Positions 51,416 to 63,229 of a stretch of DNA of 64,000 nt are shown in pieces; the first letter of the stretch is position 1; each line of letters starts with the position of its first letter. Under the pieces are notes generated by a model. It saw only the letters and a program-made list of their open reading frames with translations, made no database searches and was not told the DNA's origin. Position numbers and translations under genes: made by a program. The stretch is from Rhabditoides inermis (lineage: Eukaryota > Nematoda > Chromadorea > Rhabditida > Rhabditidae), in the NCBI GenBank assembly GCA_963966185.1, contig CAWZYM010000158.1, forward strand, positions 62,001 through 126,000, given 5' to 3'.

Positions 51416-52464
51416 CCTCCCTCCCCCTCCCTCATCCCTCCCTCTGCAGGCTGTTCACCTCCGTCGACGAGTCCAAGATCTTCTCCCGCAAGATGTACAA
51501 GGACCTCATCGAGATCTACAACCAGAACCTCTTCACCCCCGACGTGAGTGTCCGCACAGGCCACGCCCCCTCTGACCCCGCCTCCTCTTTTAGGTGTGCG
51601 TCGCCGAGCCGCCGATGTCCGGATTCCGCAGGACCTACCTGAAGACGCTCATCGCTGACTTCCAGAACACCACCGTCTGGCAGCTGGCCTACAGCTACCT
51701 GCAGAGCAAGGGTGCGTCATGTGTTGGCCCCGCCCCCACTGACCACGCCCCTTTCAGGAGTCGTCAAGGACACGTTCCAGGACGATCTGTTCACCCTGTG
51801 GTTCGGAACCTACTCTCGCTGCAAGGGCACCCTCGGATCTTCGGGTGAGTGTAGATCGATTTATCGATCGATTATTGAATACTTGTTCAGGATGGGAGCA
51901 CGTGTTCTCTGGCGAGTGGCGCTCGGGAGAGGTTGACGGACAGCACAACTGGGTAAGAGCCGTCCGCCCACGCCCCCTCTGACCCCGCCCACTTTTCAGG
52001 TGCGCTACTACCTGCTCGAGAAGGCCGGAAAGATCAACTACCACGGATACGACAGCTACGATGCGGTGAGTGACGAGAGAAGCGCCGCCCCAGCTAACCC
52101 CGCCCCTTTTTCAGGAGCTCACCGGCACCTTCCAGTACACCTGGGAGAAGACGATGAAAAAGGTCGGAGGATTCCTTATCGGAACCTCGCCCGGTGAGTG
52201 ACGTCACTGAATCAATAAATCAATAACTACTATTAAGCGTTCGACTTCTCTGTGTTCACCACCTGTGTGCTCACTTCGCCCGGAAACAAGGCCTGCCGCT
52301 TCACGTGAGTATAAACAAACAAGTAAACAAACAAGTAAACAAACAAGTAAACAAACAAATAAACAACCTTGTGCAGCATCGACTCGTTCAACATCGAGGT
52401 CACTTCGTACAAGCAGCAGTGCGCCCAAGGAGTCTGCCTCTCCACCTCTTATCCCTCCGACTAA
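42209..52464 (+). CDS. Secreted protein with two EndoU (XendoU) domains, the first catalytically degenerate
   Basis: Twenty exons: 42209-42251, 44137-44249, 44422-44468, 44658-44724, 44855-44990, 46087-46179, 46266-46345, 46399-46449, 50582-50710, 50760-50831, 50913-51023, 51230-51342, 51450-51543, 51594-51711, 51758-51844, 51891-51952, 52000-52065, 52115-52193, 52238-52304, 52377-52464; 571 residues. A signal peptide (MRFFIAAALLGAALA) leads into two poly(U)-specific endoribonuclease domains joined by a His/Thr/Ser-rich linker. Domain 2 keeps GWEHVFSGE and QHNWVRY, with the two catalytic His, and a Lys pair before the TSP motif. Domain 1 reads GFESVFVGE and FNNW, and lacks the Lys. The second domain should therefore be the active RNase and the first a pseudo-domain. 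An intron of 4.1 kb encloses a whole KCNQ gene. AATAAA lies at 52538. Confidence 0.92.
42425..43049 (-). CDS. Possible small nested gene on the minus strand (uncertain)
   Basis: Within the first EndoU intron, three strong minus-strand acceptors (TTTTTTCAG type, at about 42507, 42605 and 42914) and donors (GTGAGT at about 42773, GTAAGG at about 42545) suggest a small spliced transcript. One reading, from ATG at about 43049, gives a Cys/Trp-containing protein. Two exon chains are possible in different frames and neither is convincing. No family is recognised. Confidence 0.25.
43421..43462. repeat. (GTGA)n-like tetranucleotide tract
   Basis: About 40 bases of GAGT/GTGA repeats in the first EndoU intron. 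Confidence 0.8.
45151..45987. mobile_element. Foldback element with 300-bp inverted arms and tRNA-like A-box
   Basis: The left arm (45151 to about 45457) and right arm (about 45685-45987) are inverted copies of about 300 bases around a 230-base core. The arms contain GGCGGCCTAGTGGATAG, similar to the A-box of the element at 12557-13899, and a decayed B-box-like GGTTCTGTCTCC. No coding capacity is visible. It sits in the EndoU intron between 44990 and 46087. The shared A-box suggests a related family, but the arms otherwise differ. Confidence 0.85.
46544..49999 (-). CDS. KCNQ-type voltage-gated potassium channel, nested in the EndoU gene
   Basis: About 25 exons from ATG 49999 to stop 46544, all inside one EndoU intron and antisense to it. 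The order is: short N-terminus; S1 entry IYSFLENPRS; S2-S3 with LCEFLLRLWVID; S3-S4 exon (ILDGLRFIQIFRLFHIDRQ); S4-S5 linker MTTWKMVKDM; S5; pore helix with selectivity filter TIGYGD split across exons 48902-48838 and 48798-48678; and S6. Then come the KCNQ C-terminal features: an IQ-like calmodulin site (AAHIIQTWYRY) and, near the end, the tetramerisation coiled coil (LDELERKADVMMMTTVKLQQLLG). Family members are slowly activating K+ channels. The first S4 charge position is Asp rather than Arg. The donor of the first exon appears to be GC, and one junction near 48155/48025 is unresolved. Confidence 0.9.
46862..46925. repeat. (GA)n microsatellite in the KCNQ gene
   Basis: GA tract in the intron between exons 47035-46930 and 46855-46784. 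CT tracts lie at 46737-46780 in the KCNQ gene and at 46195-46262 in the EndoU gene, the latter directly before the acceptor at 46265. Confidence 0.9.
50499..50567. repeat. (GA)n microsatellite
   Basis: About 68 bases of GA immediately before the EndoU acceptor at 50581. That acceptor therefore has only a short pyrimidine stretch (CCACCTCTTCCAG). Another GA tract lies at 50866-50899. Confidence 0.9.
51354..51430. repeat. (CT)n tract forming the polypyrimidine region of an EndoU intron
   Basis: About 55 bases of CT, then CCCT units, between donor 51343 and acceptor 51449; nearly the whole intron is pyrimidine. Confidence 0.9.
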
Positions 52465-52990
52465 TCGATCGATATCAATCGATATCAATCAATCAGCCGC
52501 TAGACCCCCCATTGTACATACGTCTCCACAGCAGAGCAATAAACATTGTTATTATCGACGGAACTCTATAGATCTGCAACACTATGGAACCCAATTGAAT
52601 GAGTGATAACGTGTTTCGAAGAGACAGTTAGGTATTCCGAAGCGTTCGGCGGTATTCGGGAGTGTTCGGAAGGCAATTTGGAATTTGGGCCGGTTCGGGG
52701 CAGTGTGCGCTCTCCTCTTGCGTCGTTGAGCAATGCGTCGTTGAGCCAGGATAGTTGTTCGTCAGCTGCCAGAAGACATTCAGCCTCCCATCCACTTCAT
52801 AAAAAAGACCTTAGGGTCTCACAATCAATCTACACAACCCCGAAAGCTGTCGATATTTCACTTTCCACTGACAAAATGCATGATCCTTCGTTACAAAAAA
52901 AGTCTACTTTAGAACTTTAAAACTGAAAACATCATTCCCATAAACATCTTTGTTCCACCATAATCAATAATCAATAATCAATCAATACAA
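52465..52990. other. Short intergenic gap between convergent genes
   Basis: EndoU 3' end (AATAAA at 52538-52543) and the 3' flank of the GPI-type gene. A plus-strand open frame of about 105 codons at 52603-52920 looks like chance. Confidence 0.6.
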
Positions 52991-54316
52991 TCAGAACAGT
53001 GCGAGAAGGGCGATAACGAGGAGAAGGAGGAGAGAGTGAATTGGCGCGGCGTTGAGCGAGTGTGATTGGGGCGTGAAGACGGGAGGGGGCGTGGTCAGAA
53101 GGGGCGTGGCTCGGAACGGTGCCTTGGACGAGACTGTGATCCTCACGAGTTTCGTTGTCCACGGCGTGACCACTTCGGGAATGCGAGTGGAGGATACTGG
53201 AATATAAATGTTTGTCTATTTCAAATACAGGAAAATGATATTACATAATGGAAATGTTCTACAGTGGCATCGAATGAATGATGCTGTACCTCGCTCCATA
53301 TCCCTCATAGGCGCTGGAACTAATCTGGGAGTGGTGTCGCTGGGATCGTAGCGCGGTCGGAAGGTGACAGTCGATGGAGTGGGTTGCGTGACCGGCCGCT
53401 CTATCGGCAGCTCCTCTATCCTCGCCTCCTGCTCCTGCTCCTCCTCCTCCTCCTTCTCCCTGCCGCGTGCCTGCTCCGTGATGTGCATCGACCGCGGCGG
53501 CAGCTGGAAGCCGGGCGGCGCGGCGGCGCGAGACACTGCAACTTTCACTCAACACTCACCATCAGAAGAAAGAGGAGAGAGAGGGGGTGAATGGAGCCTT
53601 GTGGTGTTTGGTGGAAGGGCTCATCAGCCAGAAAAGAGAGATAGAAAGAAAGAAGGAAATGGATAGAATGGAAAGAAGACGGTAGGTGTGGTATGAAACT
53701 GACCCGGGATGGTGTGTGGTTGTTTCGGTGGGAGGGCGCTGCCTTCCTCCTCTTCCTCCTCCTCCTCCTCCTCCTCCTCCTCCTCGTCTTCCAGCAGATG
53801 GTTCGACTGCGTGGTGGTGTGCAAGTGCGCATGCGAGCGAACCTGACACGCAACACATTACATATTCTTATGTCTAGTTTATTTATCTTGTACGAATGTG
53901 TTATGATTCGTAAAGAAGAGAAAAAGAGAGAGAGGGTCGCCCACCCTGTGGTGTGTGTGGCACTTGGCCGGCAGCCGCAGATTTCCGATGGAAGTGAGTC
54001 TGTTCAGTGACTGAGACACCGCCCCCTCCAGCTCGAAACGGATCTGAAACATGATCCCTAACAAGAGTATTGTAAAATTTTATACCGTGTGTTTTTATGA
54101 ATGACAATTAACGGGTGACTACGGCAAATGTGATTGAATCGGAAAACAAATAAACACAAAAAATGTTCTGTTCTACATTCTTTTAAAGGTAGTGTAAAAG
54201 TAAGGCGGATATTTATCTATTTTTTTCGATGTATGTTGTAGACAGCCCAGCAAACACGAAGACATGAGCCGTATATTATTCCAATCAGACTGCAGCCTCC
54301 CTCTCTCCTTCTCTCA

Positions 54317-54356
<40 letters not shown>

Positions 54357-56452
54357 TCTCCCCCCCCCCCTCTCTCTCCCTCTCTCTCCCTCTCTCTCTC
54401 TTCCTCTCTCTCTCCCTCTCTCTCTCTTTCTCTCTCTCTCTCCCTCTCTCTACCCTCCCACCTCATCTGCCGGCGCAGTGCAGTTGTGTCGCTGTCTCTC
54501 GTAGCACCGCCGATACCGCACGAACTTCCTGCAAAACGAACTTCCCTTTACGAACCCACAATGTGTATTATTCTTGATGTGCTGGATTTTCTATGAAATG
54601 GTTCACTTGAAACGTATTGTGAATAAAGAAGAAAAATCGGAATCGAGCTAGAAACAGAGACAAGAGAAAACTATGAAAAATTGAGACAACCGCTTCGCAG
54701 ATTGTCAGTGTATAAAGTTATAAGTTATAAGGAACAAGTGAAAAGCAAACGAAAACTATGGGATGGTTAGTTGTTGTAACGCACTTGCAGAATGCGACGA
54801 GGCTGGTGTCTCTGCTGGTGCTGAACCGGCCACACTTGTGCTCCGTCTGCCGCGCGTGCGCACGCTCACACTCAAAGTAGTCCAGCACGTCTGAATATGG
54901 AGATTTATAGTGTGTTCCTTTTTTCGATCGACATAGACATGTCTAGTTTCTAGACAGCGCATGCAAATGTTTAGGTTTAGGTATAGGTTTTGTTTAGATA
55001 CTGCTCTAGGATACTGTTCTAATTTTATGTTTGATAACCGTATATCAAAAAAGTCAATATATCATATTTCATCATATTTCGTCATATTTCGATTTGTGTG
55101 TATGTCATAACAACTTATGAATAAATTATTCTATATCAGTACTGTTACTAATTGTGTGATTGTGGTTGCATTATTGTTTGCCCATCCATGTGGAAAAAGT
55201 GAATAGCACTTCCGCCTCCTGGATTGGATGAAACATCATGAGGATAAGAAACGAATGAGGAAGGGGAGCGTGTAAGGGCTTCCGGCCGAAAATCATATAG
55301 AAAGAGAAAGACAATCTGCTGGATTGCGCGACATACACGTTGATTACAATATCACATACTACTTCGTTCATTAGTACGAAAAACAAAAATGAGAAAAAAT
55401 GAGATTGCAAAACAACAAGAGTAGTCCTACCAACCCGGTCCGTCGCCTTCCAGCTTGTCGCAGTAGACGTGCCAGGCTGCGAGGCTCGCCTCCAGGGTCG
55501 CCTTCTCCGCACCTTCCCCGCAACCAGACAGACAGGAGGAGAACGAGCGGATCGATCGGAAAAGAACATAAATGTTGTTTTGTCAGTTTTTTTGTAATGC
55601 GATTAACTTTACATTCTTAGACGTATAATAGTCACGGTAGAACTGAAACCCCTCCAATTCTCCAAGAGCACAATCCCTGTGCATGTACAGTCATGGCGCG
55701 TGAATGGTGCGGGGATAGGTACTGGAGACATGGCGGTGACTGTGTGCTGTCGTACCTGCAGGCGATCTGTGTCCTCCTGTGTGCGTGTGCCTCATCCACA
55801 GAGTCGAGGAGGAGCGAGTGGAAGGGCTGCGGGCTGCCCCGCGGCCAGAAGTCTGCAAATGCTGGCATTTACTACCTTCATTATACCTGTACCTGTGTAC
55901 TCGGTAGTATATCACTCTCTCTCTATTTATCTCAACACCTTTTTCGGTTTCACCTTTCTGGTTTCGACGCGGAATATATGTGTTTTACTTGTTTTACTTG
56001 ATTCACTTCCACCATATGAAGTGTGCATTGTAAACAAAACCATGGGCGGATCTTCATAGTTAACTGAAACGTATGTGAAGTATGCACGTAAACTACATGG
56101 AAAATTTCTTGATAAGACAATAGATTTTGAAACTACAAGTATCGACACTAAAAAGCACCGTTTATTCAACGTTGATTTATATTATTATAAATATAAATTA
56201 GAACCCCAAAATGATTTTTTTTGGAAAAAAACTCACCTCTAAGTGCGTGGGCGCAGTCGCGCATACACGACGACGAAGACATGGCACTTTCTGGAAGAGA
56301 AATCAATAATATTGATTTTTATTGCTCGTTATTGATTTTTTGTTAGTTCAGAAGTGCGTTTAATCGACTATTTTGATATTATAACGTGATAATTAATCTA
56401 GCAACTCACCAAAAACGAGCAGAAAGACGAGGAGTTCTTGGATGTAATGCAT
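52991..56452 (-). CDS. Secreted, probably GPI-anchored Cys-rich and acidic protein
   Basis: Eleven exons in order: 56452-56410, 56290-56236, 55852-55756, 55676-55613, 55504-55435, 54890-54785, 54528-54462, 54042-53945, 53842-53704, 53535-53290, 53196-52991; 396 residues. The N-terminal signal peptide is MHYIQELLVFLLVF. The first 200 residues are helical with about a dozen Cys (CMRDC, DCALG, VYCDKL, FECERA, CGRF, FCKKF, RRCYERQRHNC), resembling nematode-specific Cys-rich ectodomains; I cannot name the family. A run of 13 Glu, a Pro/Glu/Gln-rich spacer and a hydrophobic C-terminus without basic tail (IHSLLLLLVIALLALF) follow, which predicts GPI attachment. The last exon includes captured GC-rich repeat sequence. 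Confidence 0.75.
54300..54455. repeat. (CT)n tract with C-run interruption
   Basis: About 155 bases of CT, broken by a C10 run at 54361-54370, in the intron upstream of the exon at 54528-54462 on the plus-strand map. Confidence 0.9.
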
Positions 56453-56963
56453 TTGATCCGCTCCTTCTCACATTCTCCGGTACAGAGTAAACATAGAGGA
56501 TAGAAGCGACAACTTGACGGTCTGTTTGAACGGAATGAAATGAAATACCCATAGCCGCAAAGCAAAAAGAAAACACGTAACGTCTGTGGGAGGATGCAAT
56601 CATGGATGCGTGTTTTCCTCAATCCACCGCATACGAAAAGAGAGATGAAAGGAAGGAGGAAGAGGAAACACGCATATACCAGTAAGCTATGACACGTTTG
56701 GGTTTGGCGGGTACTCTGAAGGTGAAAACACAACACTAGAATATTTCAACGCAAGTCTAGAATAATAAGGAAACGACAAGGCAAAAAGTTGCGCGCTGGT
56801 CTCTTCACAGATGCTGCTCAGCCACGAAAAATGTACGGACACATAATGGAGAGAGAGAGAGAGGAGCGGAAAAGAAATCTGTGGCATCCAAATAAATGAT
56901 TTCGGATAATTGTATGCAGCGGACAACGCAATACATCTTCAACAAGTCAGGAGTTGTGAGGTG

Positions 56964-57022
<59 letters not shown>

Positions 57023-59577
57023 GAGAGTGCGTCGTTGGAAAGACGGAAGTGGCGGCATCCATTGTCGCAACAAGAGAGAACTAGCAAATCGCTGCGCGCA
57101 ACATTCAGCCGGATTCGCTCACTCATTACCAGTACGAGCGAGTAAACCAGTTAACCAGTATCCTCCACCCTCTCTCCCTTCCTCCACTGTTTGCGTTCCT
57201 CCTTCAATCATCTTTCTCCAGGCCACTCATCCGAGAAGTTCGCGCCTGATATGAGGCCTCGGAGGATGCAATAAATTTTTCAAATCTAGTGCGAAAAAGC
57301 CGCGAACGCACACACAGACACCAATGTTCGCACACTTTCTGAGATTAGGGAGGAATATATTAGATACCACGCCGGTCATTCTCACTCAGCGCGTTATTTG
57401 GAAAACCAACCAGTTCTAGGAACTTCTATTAAAGCAACTCAGAGTGCAAAAGATGAAATGAGTGATGTTTGAGAACATATGGAATATCAAAAAGAAAACA
57501 TGACATCAAAGGCTCTTTCCATTCGGAGTGGATGAAGAATGGCGTGTATTCAGGCTGTTTCCTTGAAAAGGGGCAAGGGGAGAATGTGGAATCCCTGTTT
57601 ATATATATACCCTAAGGCAAAACCCGAGTATGTTGCGATGCGGCTTCCAAACAGGCCGGGGGCAAGGGAGAGAGAGTGAAGTGGACACGAAGCGACATTC
57701 ACCCTTCGATTACTCACACTTTCGTGGCTATAAGTGACTATTAACTAGTTATAGCGTCGGAAGGGAAAGTCGGAAACAAATAGCGTGTATATTCGTGAGG
57801 GTTGACACACAATATGAGTACGTGGAGTTTCAGAGAGTAGAGAGAATCCCTATATTCCAAGTGGTGACGTTTCTCTTATTAGAAGCGGTTCCATCCATCA
57901 CTTTATAAAACGCGAGAGAGATCCAAAAGCGGCGCAATTGAATAAACTCCAGTCCTCCAGTCTTCCGAAACGTTCGAGTGCCTGCTAAGAACTTTGATAA
58001 ATCAGAAATCCCATGAGTTTTCCATACTTCCGCGAGAGAAAAGTATTGTGATGTTTTCTTAAACTCGGTAAATTGAATGGCAATCAAATCAATTACAGCA
58101 GAAGGAAAGCTTTAGAATAGTGAATAGACTACAATTCAACAAATAAGCGGGACACAGATACAGCTTGGAAGTCAGAACAGTAACAGTGTGATACTCTCAC
58201 AATTACTCGCGAATAGCGTGAGAAACAGTACTATCTCTCCCTCACTTTTCTTATCCTCGACTTTTTGGCTTCCTAATGTTCTCACAATTACATTCGTAAA
58301 GAAAACGACATAATATTATCATAGTAAAAAGAAGAGAAATGTGAAAGAAATTAGCATATAAAATGCACGACGAGCCTGCAATCATTCTCTCGGCGAGACA
58401 AAAACAAATCTCTCTGACTACTAGTAACCGGCTCTTGTCAACCCGTCAATCATCATTATCACATTATCACTCGCCTCATCAATGCCTCATTGTGAGAGGT
58501 CACCTCATAGTCGCTAGAGCGTGACGGAAGATGGAAGCAACAGCCTGCGTACGTCAGAGCAGTTGAAAAAGACAAAGCTCAAGACACTTCTATACATAGA
58601 CTGCGCAACTCTGGCGACTCGCGAAAAGCTCAGCGATAAAGGACTCCGTCGAAGGAAAAAAGCGAATCTGTGGCGTGTGGCTGCGGCGACCGGAAACGGA
58701 TAGAAAGAGGCCATTGTGCCGGCGCCTCGCAGCACCCAATTCCAGCTCATACTCGCATATTATGCAAATTAGACACGAGAAGACACACGAGCGAGTGCCA
58801 ATGAGGCAACAGTGTTGCCGCAACCCAATTGCCCACGCCTCTGGGGTGGCTGTTAAACGTAGAGGAACAGAGGCGACAGAGGTGCTAAAGTTGTTATGGA
58901 GCGGCGTGCGGAGAAGACAGAAAAGATTCACACTTCCACCACCCCTCCTCCATCCCTCACCCCCACACACACCACAACAAACCTTTCATGCTTCTGGATC
59001 GCACTTGGAACAAAAGACGCGGCGGAGAGGGGGGGGAGAGAGGACCACCCACAGCGGGGCCAGCCTACTACCCAGTAACTGGTAATCGGTTAGCTGTAGT
59101 GAATGCCGGCTATTCAGCCACTTATGCACAAACTTTGCCCTCCTTTCAATATAATCCAATCGTCACTAGTCGAATCATTTCCACAGCCACGCATATTCCT
59201 GGGAAAAGTCGGGAAAACATTCACTCACTAATCAAATTTGCCAGAGAACAGATTTTCCAACAAGGAAACGAGAACAGTGAATGAGAAAATATGGCAATCT
59301 ATGCAACTCCGGATTGCTAGGATACACAGAAAGGATCCTCGAATCGAGCATGATTCATCGCATGCCCTTCAAATGGAAAACTCCAAAGTCGCCCTCTCTC
59401 GAATATTTGCGACACGCACGCACACACAAGTCTCTCCAAATACATTCATACACAACGTTCAAAACTGCAAAAACAACCACACCACACGTATGCGATACAT
59501 AACAAGATCAGGGGCAGTAACGATGGGCTACAGAGAGGGTTGGAGGGGAGGGGAGGAGGGGAGGAGACCATGCTGGT
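56453..59577. other. Long intergenic region, no gene recognised
   Basis: About 3.1 kb between the start of the GPI-type gene and the LSM2 stop. It contains a GA tract (56964-57020) and otherwise unremarkable AT-rich sequence. Open frames on both strands are short and unconvincing. I see no tRNA, snRNA or repeat family. An unannotated non-coding RNA cannot be excluded. Confidence 0.6.
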
Positions 59578-60704
59578 CTACTTGCGGCTGGCGGCGATCT
59601 CCTTCCTGGCGGCGTCTGCCAGCAGCTGTGTGTCCACCTGGTCCGGAGGAAGCTGCACGTATCTGCAACGCTACATCGTGTCATATATGGAATATACTAC
59701 ACGGGAAAAGAGCCGAGATACTATTTTAGACATACTGAAAATATTATTTAAAAAAAGTTATTTCGTACTAGGGCCTTAGGGAGGGGGCTGTTTCCCTGTT
59801 TCTAATCATCCGTTAGACGCACTGACAAGTTTTTAATCAAAGTTCGATATGAACTTTTTAGTACCGCGCTTACAAAAGGAGCCAGAGGACCTCCACTCAT
59901 ATCGCGAACACATGGAGTAAAACACAACGGACAAAGCACAACACACACACACACACACACACAATCTGGGCGTACCTGACGACACTGCCGCGGATGAAGC
60001 AGTTCTTGACGGAGAGCATGTGCGGGAAACGCTCCTCCTCCACTACCTACAACACACATTATGTATTACAATGTAATATGTGTTTTACTTTTACCTATTC
60101 CCCTACCCTATCCAAAATACGTTTCAGTAAAATATCAATACAAATGCAAAACGTTCATAGGTAATACGCAAACAAATTCCTATAAAAATATCGACACAAT
60201 GCGCTCAATGATGGCTCGAAATTGATTGTTTCAAATTTTCCAAATTACAATCTGCGAGCGACCGCTAAGCGCAAACAACAGACAAGACTGGCAAAAAATA
60301 ATGAAACACTTTGCTAATATGCAGAAATAATGATTAAAAAACGACTTACGGAAATGTTCTCGAGCTTCATGTTGAGGTACTGATCGACAGAGTGCAGCGT
60401 GCCACGGATGCTGAAAGATACAAAATCATTTCGTAAATTAAATTAGAGAATAATGTATTATTACCACACTATACACCTCTAAATCACAACAATACGAAAA
60501 ATACCGTCCGCTTTTCACAATATAAAATCCCACTTTAACAGATACAGTACCCCTCCGTGTTTACCGTATACTACCGTACCTGAGATCGTTCTTAAGCTCC
60601 ACCACCACCTCCTTGCCCACCAGAGACTTGAAGAACGAGAAGAACAACTGAAAACATAGCCGGACAATCAATCAATAAATCAATCACTAATCACCACTCA
60701 CCAT
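59578..60704 (-). CDS. lsm-2: U6 snRNA-associated Sm-like protein LSm2
   Basis: Exons in order: 60704-60702 (ATG alone), 60647-60580, 60410-60350, 60046-59976, 59662-59578; 95 residues, the usual length. It matches LSm2 almost residue for residue: LFFSFFKSLVGKEV, VVELKNDLSIRGTLHSVDQYLN (Sm1) and HMLSVKNCFIRGSVVRYVQLP (Sm2). LSm2 is part of the LSm2-8 ring on U6 snRNA in splicing and of LSm1-7 in mRNA decay. The tiny first exon leaves the intron directly after the start codon. A CTGTTTGCAG acceptor just upstream of the ATG and a gene 200 bases further upstream on the same strand point to trans-splicing in an operon. Confidence 0.96.
59939..59962. repeat. (CA)n microsatellite
   Basis: Twelve CA units in an LSM2 intron. 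Confidence 0.9.
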
Positions 60705-60731
60705 CTCTCACTCGCCGCGAGGTTCACAAAC

Positions 60732-60734
60732 CTG
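60732..60734 (-). promoter_or_regulatory. Probable trans-splice acceptor upstream of LSM2
   Basis: On the minus strand, CTGTTTGCAG ends 27 bases before the LSM2 start codon, with no exon of the same gene known upstream. In nematodes an isolated 3' splice site of this kind receives a spliced leader. Confidence 0.55.
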
Positions 60735-60906
60735 CAAACAGATCAATAAACACAAAGTTTACTCGATGAATACAGATATTTCACGGTAGTAACAACCGAT
60801 AAACACAACAAAGCAACAACAAAATCATAACATTATTTATAATACAAAGACAAGAACAACAACAATAACAAGGTAAACAATCGATAATGCTCCTCTCCTT
60901 CTCCTC

Positions 60907-62822
60907 CTACTTCCACCACTCGATGGTCATGTAATGTGGGATGTGGCTGTCGGGGGCAACGACGGCTAGAAGGAGAGTCTTCTTCACCTACAACCAACAC
61001 GTCACCAGGAAACCAGGTAACCACCACCCATCACACGTGATTTGAGAAATAAGAGTCCAGACATGAACAATAAGTTTCACACAAAACAATATACTGTCAT
61101 TGCAAAAATCACTAATCACATCGATGTCACACGAGTTGTGTACTGAAAACATCTAAAATATGTTTAAACAACAAAACCGGCAGCGTACCTGAGTGGCGAC
61201 CCTGGCTAGGGCAGTGAGTGTGTTGGGAGTGAGGGGAGAGTCGGCAGCCACGCACTCCACGAGGAACCGGGCGTGCACCGACGACGGAGAGCCTGAAAGC
61301 AATAGATTGACACTGATATACACCAGTGACATTAGAACATGACAGAAAGAAAATTCAAGTGAATACACGATTTTGGAATCTATGACTGCCTGACTGACTG
61401 ACCCGTATAGGCTAGGTAGTGACATCCGAAGCGCAGTCCGGCAGTGAGGTAGAAACCGCGCCGCCACAGATCGCGGTAGACAGTCTGAATGGAATGGGAA
61501 TACAGTATATTTTGTAGAACCAACAAGAAAAAGTACGTTTCAATAGTGGGTAGTTCAATAGTGCATTTTACGGAACCTTCAACGTAGATCATAAATCTCA
61601 CCTCCTTAAGCCTATACTCGCTGTCATCGTCCCCGTAATGGGGCAGGCGGGCGAGGGTGTCGTAGGCTGATGGGGAGGAGACCACTGGGAAATAATTGTA
61701 TTCATATTGCTAATGTTACGCTACCTCACTACCCAGTAGCGAAGTTGGAGCAGTAGCAATTGTTGTCAACAAAAACAAGTCGTCTTATTAGATATATAAC
61801 GATTGCAACAACACAACTGACCGCTGGGAATGTTGACGAGTGTCTTGGATACGGTCGGGGGGCGCTTTGCGGTGAGCTCCGCGATTACGGCAGAGATCTC
61901 CTCCGGTAGAACCTGGAAACAATCACCTGGTGAGTTGATGAATATCAAATCAAACAATTTACTCGGTATCGCATATCCATCGCTCTAGTCTTATGGGTAG
62001 TGCCGAGAGGAGAGTTGTTTCCATAGTGTTCACAGCGATCTGATCCACTTGTACTTGTCTTATGGGAAATTTGTCTCTGCATGTATGCATACCTGTACTC
62101 CGTCGAGGTCGGCTCGCTTGACGCGCACTGCGTCCGCCCCCGCGTCCTCGCCCACCAGCTTCCTTTTCAGCTCCTTCGCCTTCCGACCACGAGCGATATG
62201 CTCCGCGCGAACAGTCAGCTCCTGAAATACATAGCTTACACCATACACAGATCATGTTCAGAATTCAGAGTATAAGGTAAACGTAAAGGTAATCCCCCGA
62301 TTCAAGATATTACTCTGCGGAGGAGGTCGAAGAAAGACAATAGCATTACACTTCAGAGTTTATATATAGCACAAAAAATAGTATGCTGACTCCACACCTC
62401 ATTTTTCTCCTTCGCTTCTCGCACTTGAAAGTCCTCTTCGGGTGCGTCCGCGTCATCTTTCAAACGACGCAAGTGAACTGCACCTGAATTAACATACCAG
62501 TGAAGACTGAAATAAAATAAAATAAAAATATTCTAACCGTATTCCATGAGTATGGCGACTTGTTCGGGTAGGAGTGCAGCAGAAACGGCGTCATCCGGGA
62601 AGTCGCACGTCATACGCCATCTTAATCCAATTTATATATGAAAGCCAACTTATATCAGGTATACCTGTCGTGTATAATCTTGGCATCGTCCTTGCTCCAA
62701 ACAAGATAGGAGTTGTTCACGAAATCTACGAAAATGGCGTTCGATGTAGATGGAAGGGTGGGATTGTGGGTGAATTCAGACGGAATGTCGGCGGGGAAAG
62801 ATCCGCCATTAGTAGACGTCAT
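60907..62822 (-). CDS. tsen-34: tRNA-splicing endonuclease subunit Sen34
   Basis: Nine exons in order: 62822-62665, 62620-62538, 62483-62398, 62221-62093, 61912-61822, 61684-61602, 61484-61403, 61292-61189, 60987-60907; 298 residues. The N-terminus carries YLVWSKDDAKI, typical of the Sen34 N-domain. The middle is a charged linker. The C-terminal catalytic domain reads VYRDLWRRGFYLTAGLRFGCHYLAY, SSVHARFLVE and QVKKTLLLAV. These give the Tyr, His and Lys triad of the nuclease that cuts the 3' splice site of intron-containing pre-tRNAs. The stop lies 203 bases before the LSM2 start, so the two genes may form an RNA-processing operon. Confidence 0.92.
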
Positions 62823-63229
62823 AACATATCTGAATGAGAAAAGTTGATAAAACGTACATCATTGAGTAAATTGAAGAAAAAATATTATAAATTCTCAAAT
62901 TCATTCAAATTGTGAAAATGGCGGGAGCTTGCATGCAATAATTGTGCTCTAATAACCATATGCACTCACTGTCTGTCCCTCCTCAAAATGTGTTGTTCTC
63001 TAATCTTTAACGTACTCGTTTCTCTCAACTGCACACTTCTCTCTCACCTATTGACAACTAGAGCGTGCAAATGCTTCTTCCGATTTCATAAGAATTTACT
63101 CTTTTTTTTTTTAAATATCTTTGCTTTCGGTTGAAATCGATGCAGTGTTTTTTCGTTGTAAATTGTTATGTTTATGCTATTTAGGTCAATTCCAGACCTA
63201 TCCCCGGATAAGTTTCGCTCTTCTCCGTT
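62823..63229. promoter_or_regulatory. Divergent promoter region
   Basis: About 400 bases between the start codons of Sen34 (minus) and the WDR70-like gene (plus). No TATA box is seen. GTCAATTCCAG at 63185-63195, just before the WDR70 ATG, could be a trans-splice acceptor. Confidence 0.5.
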
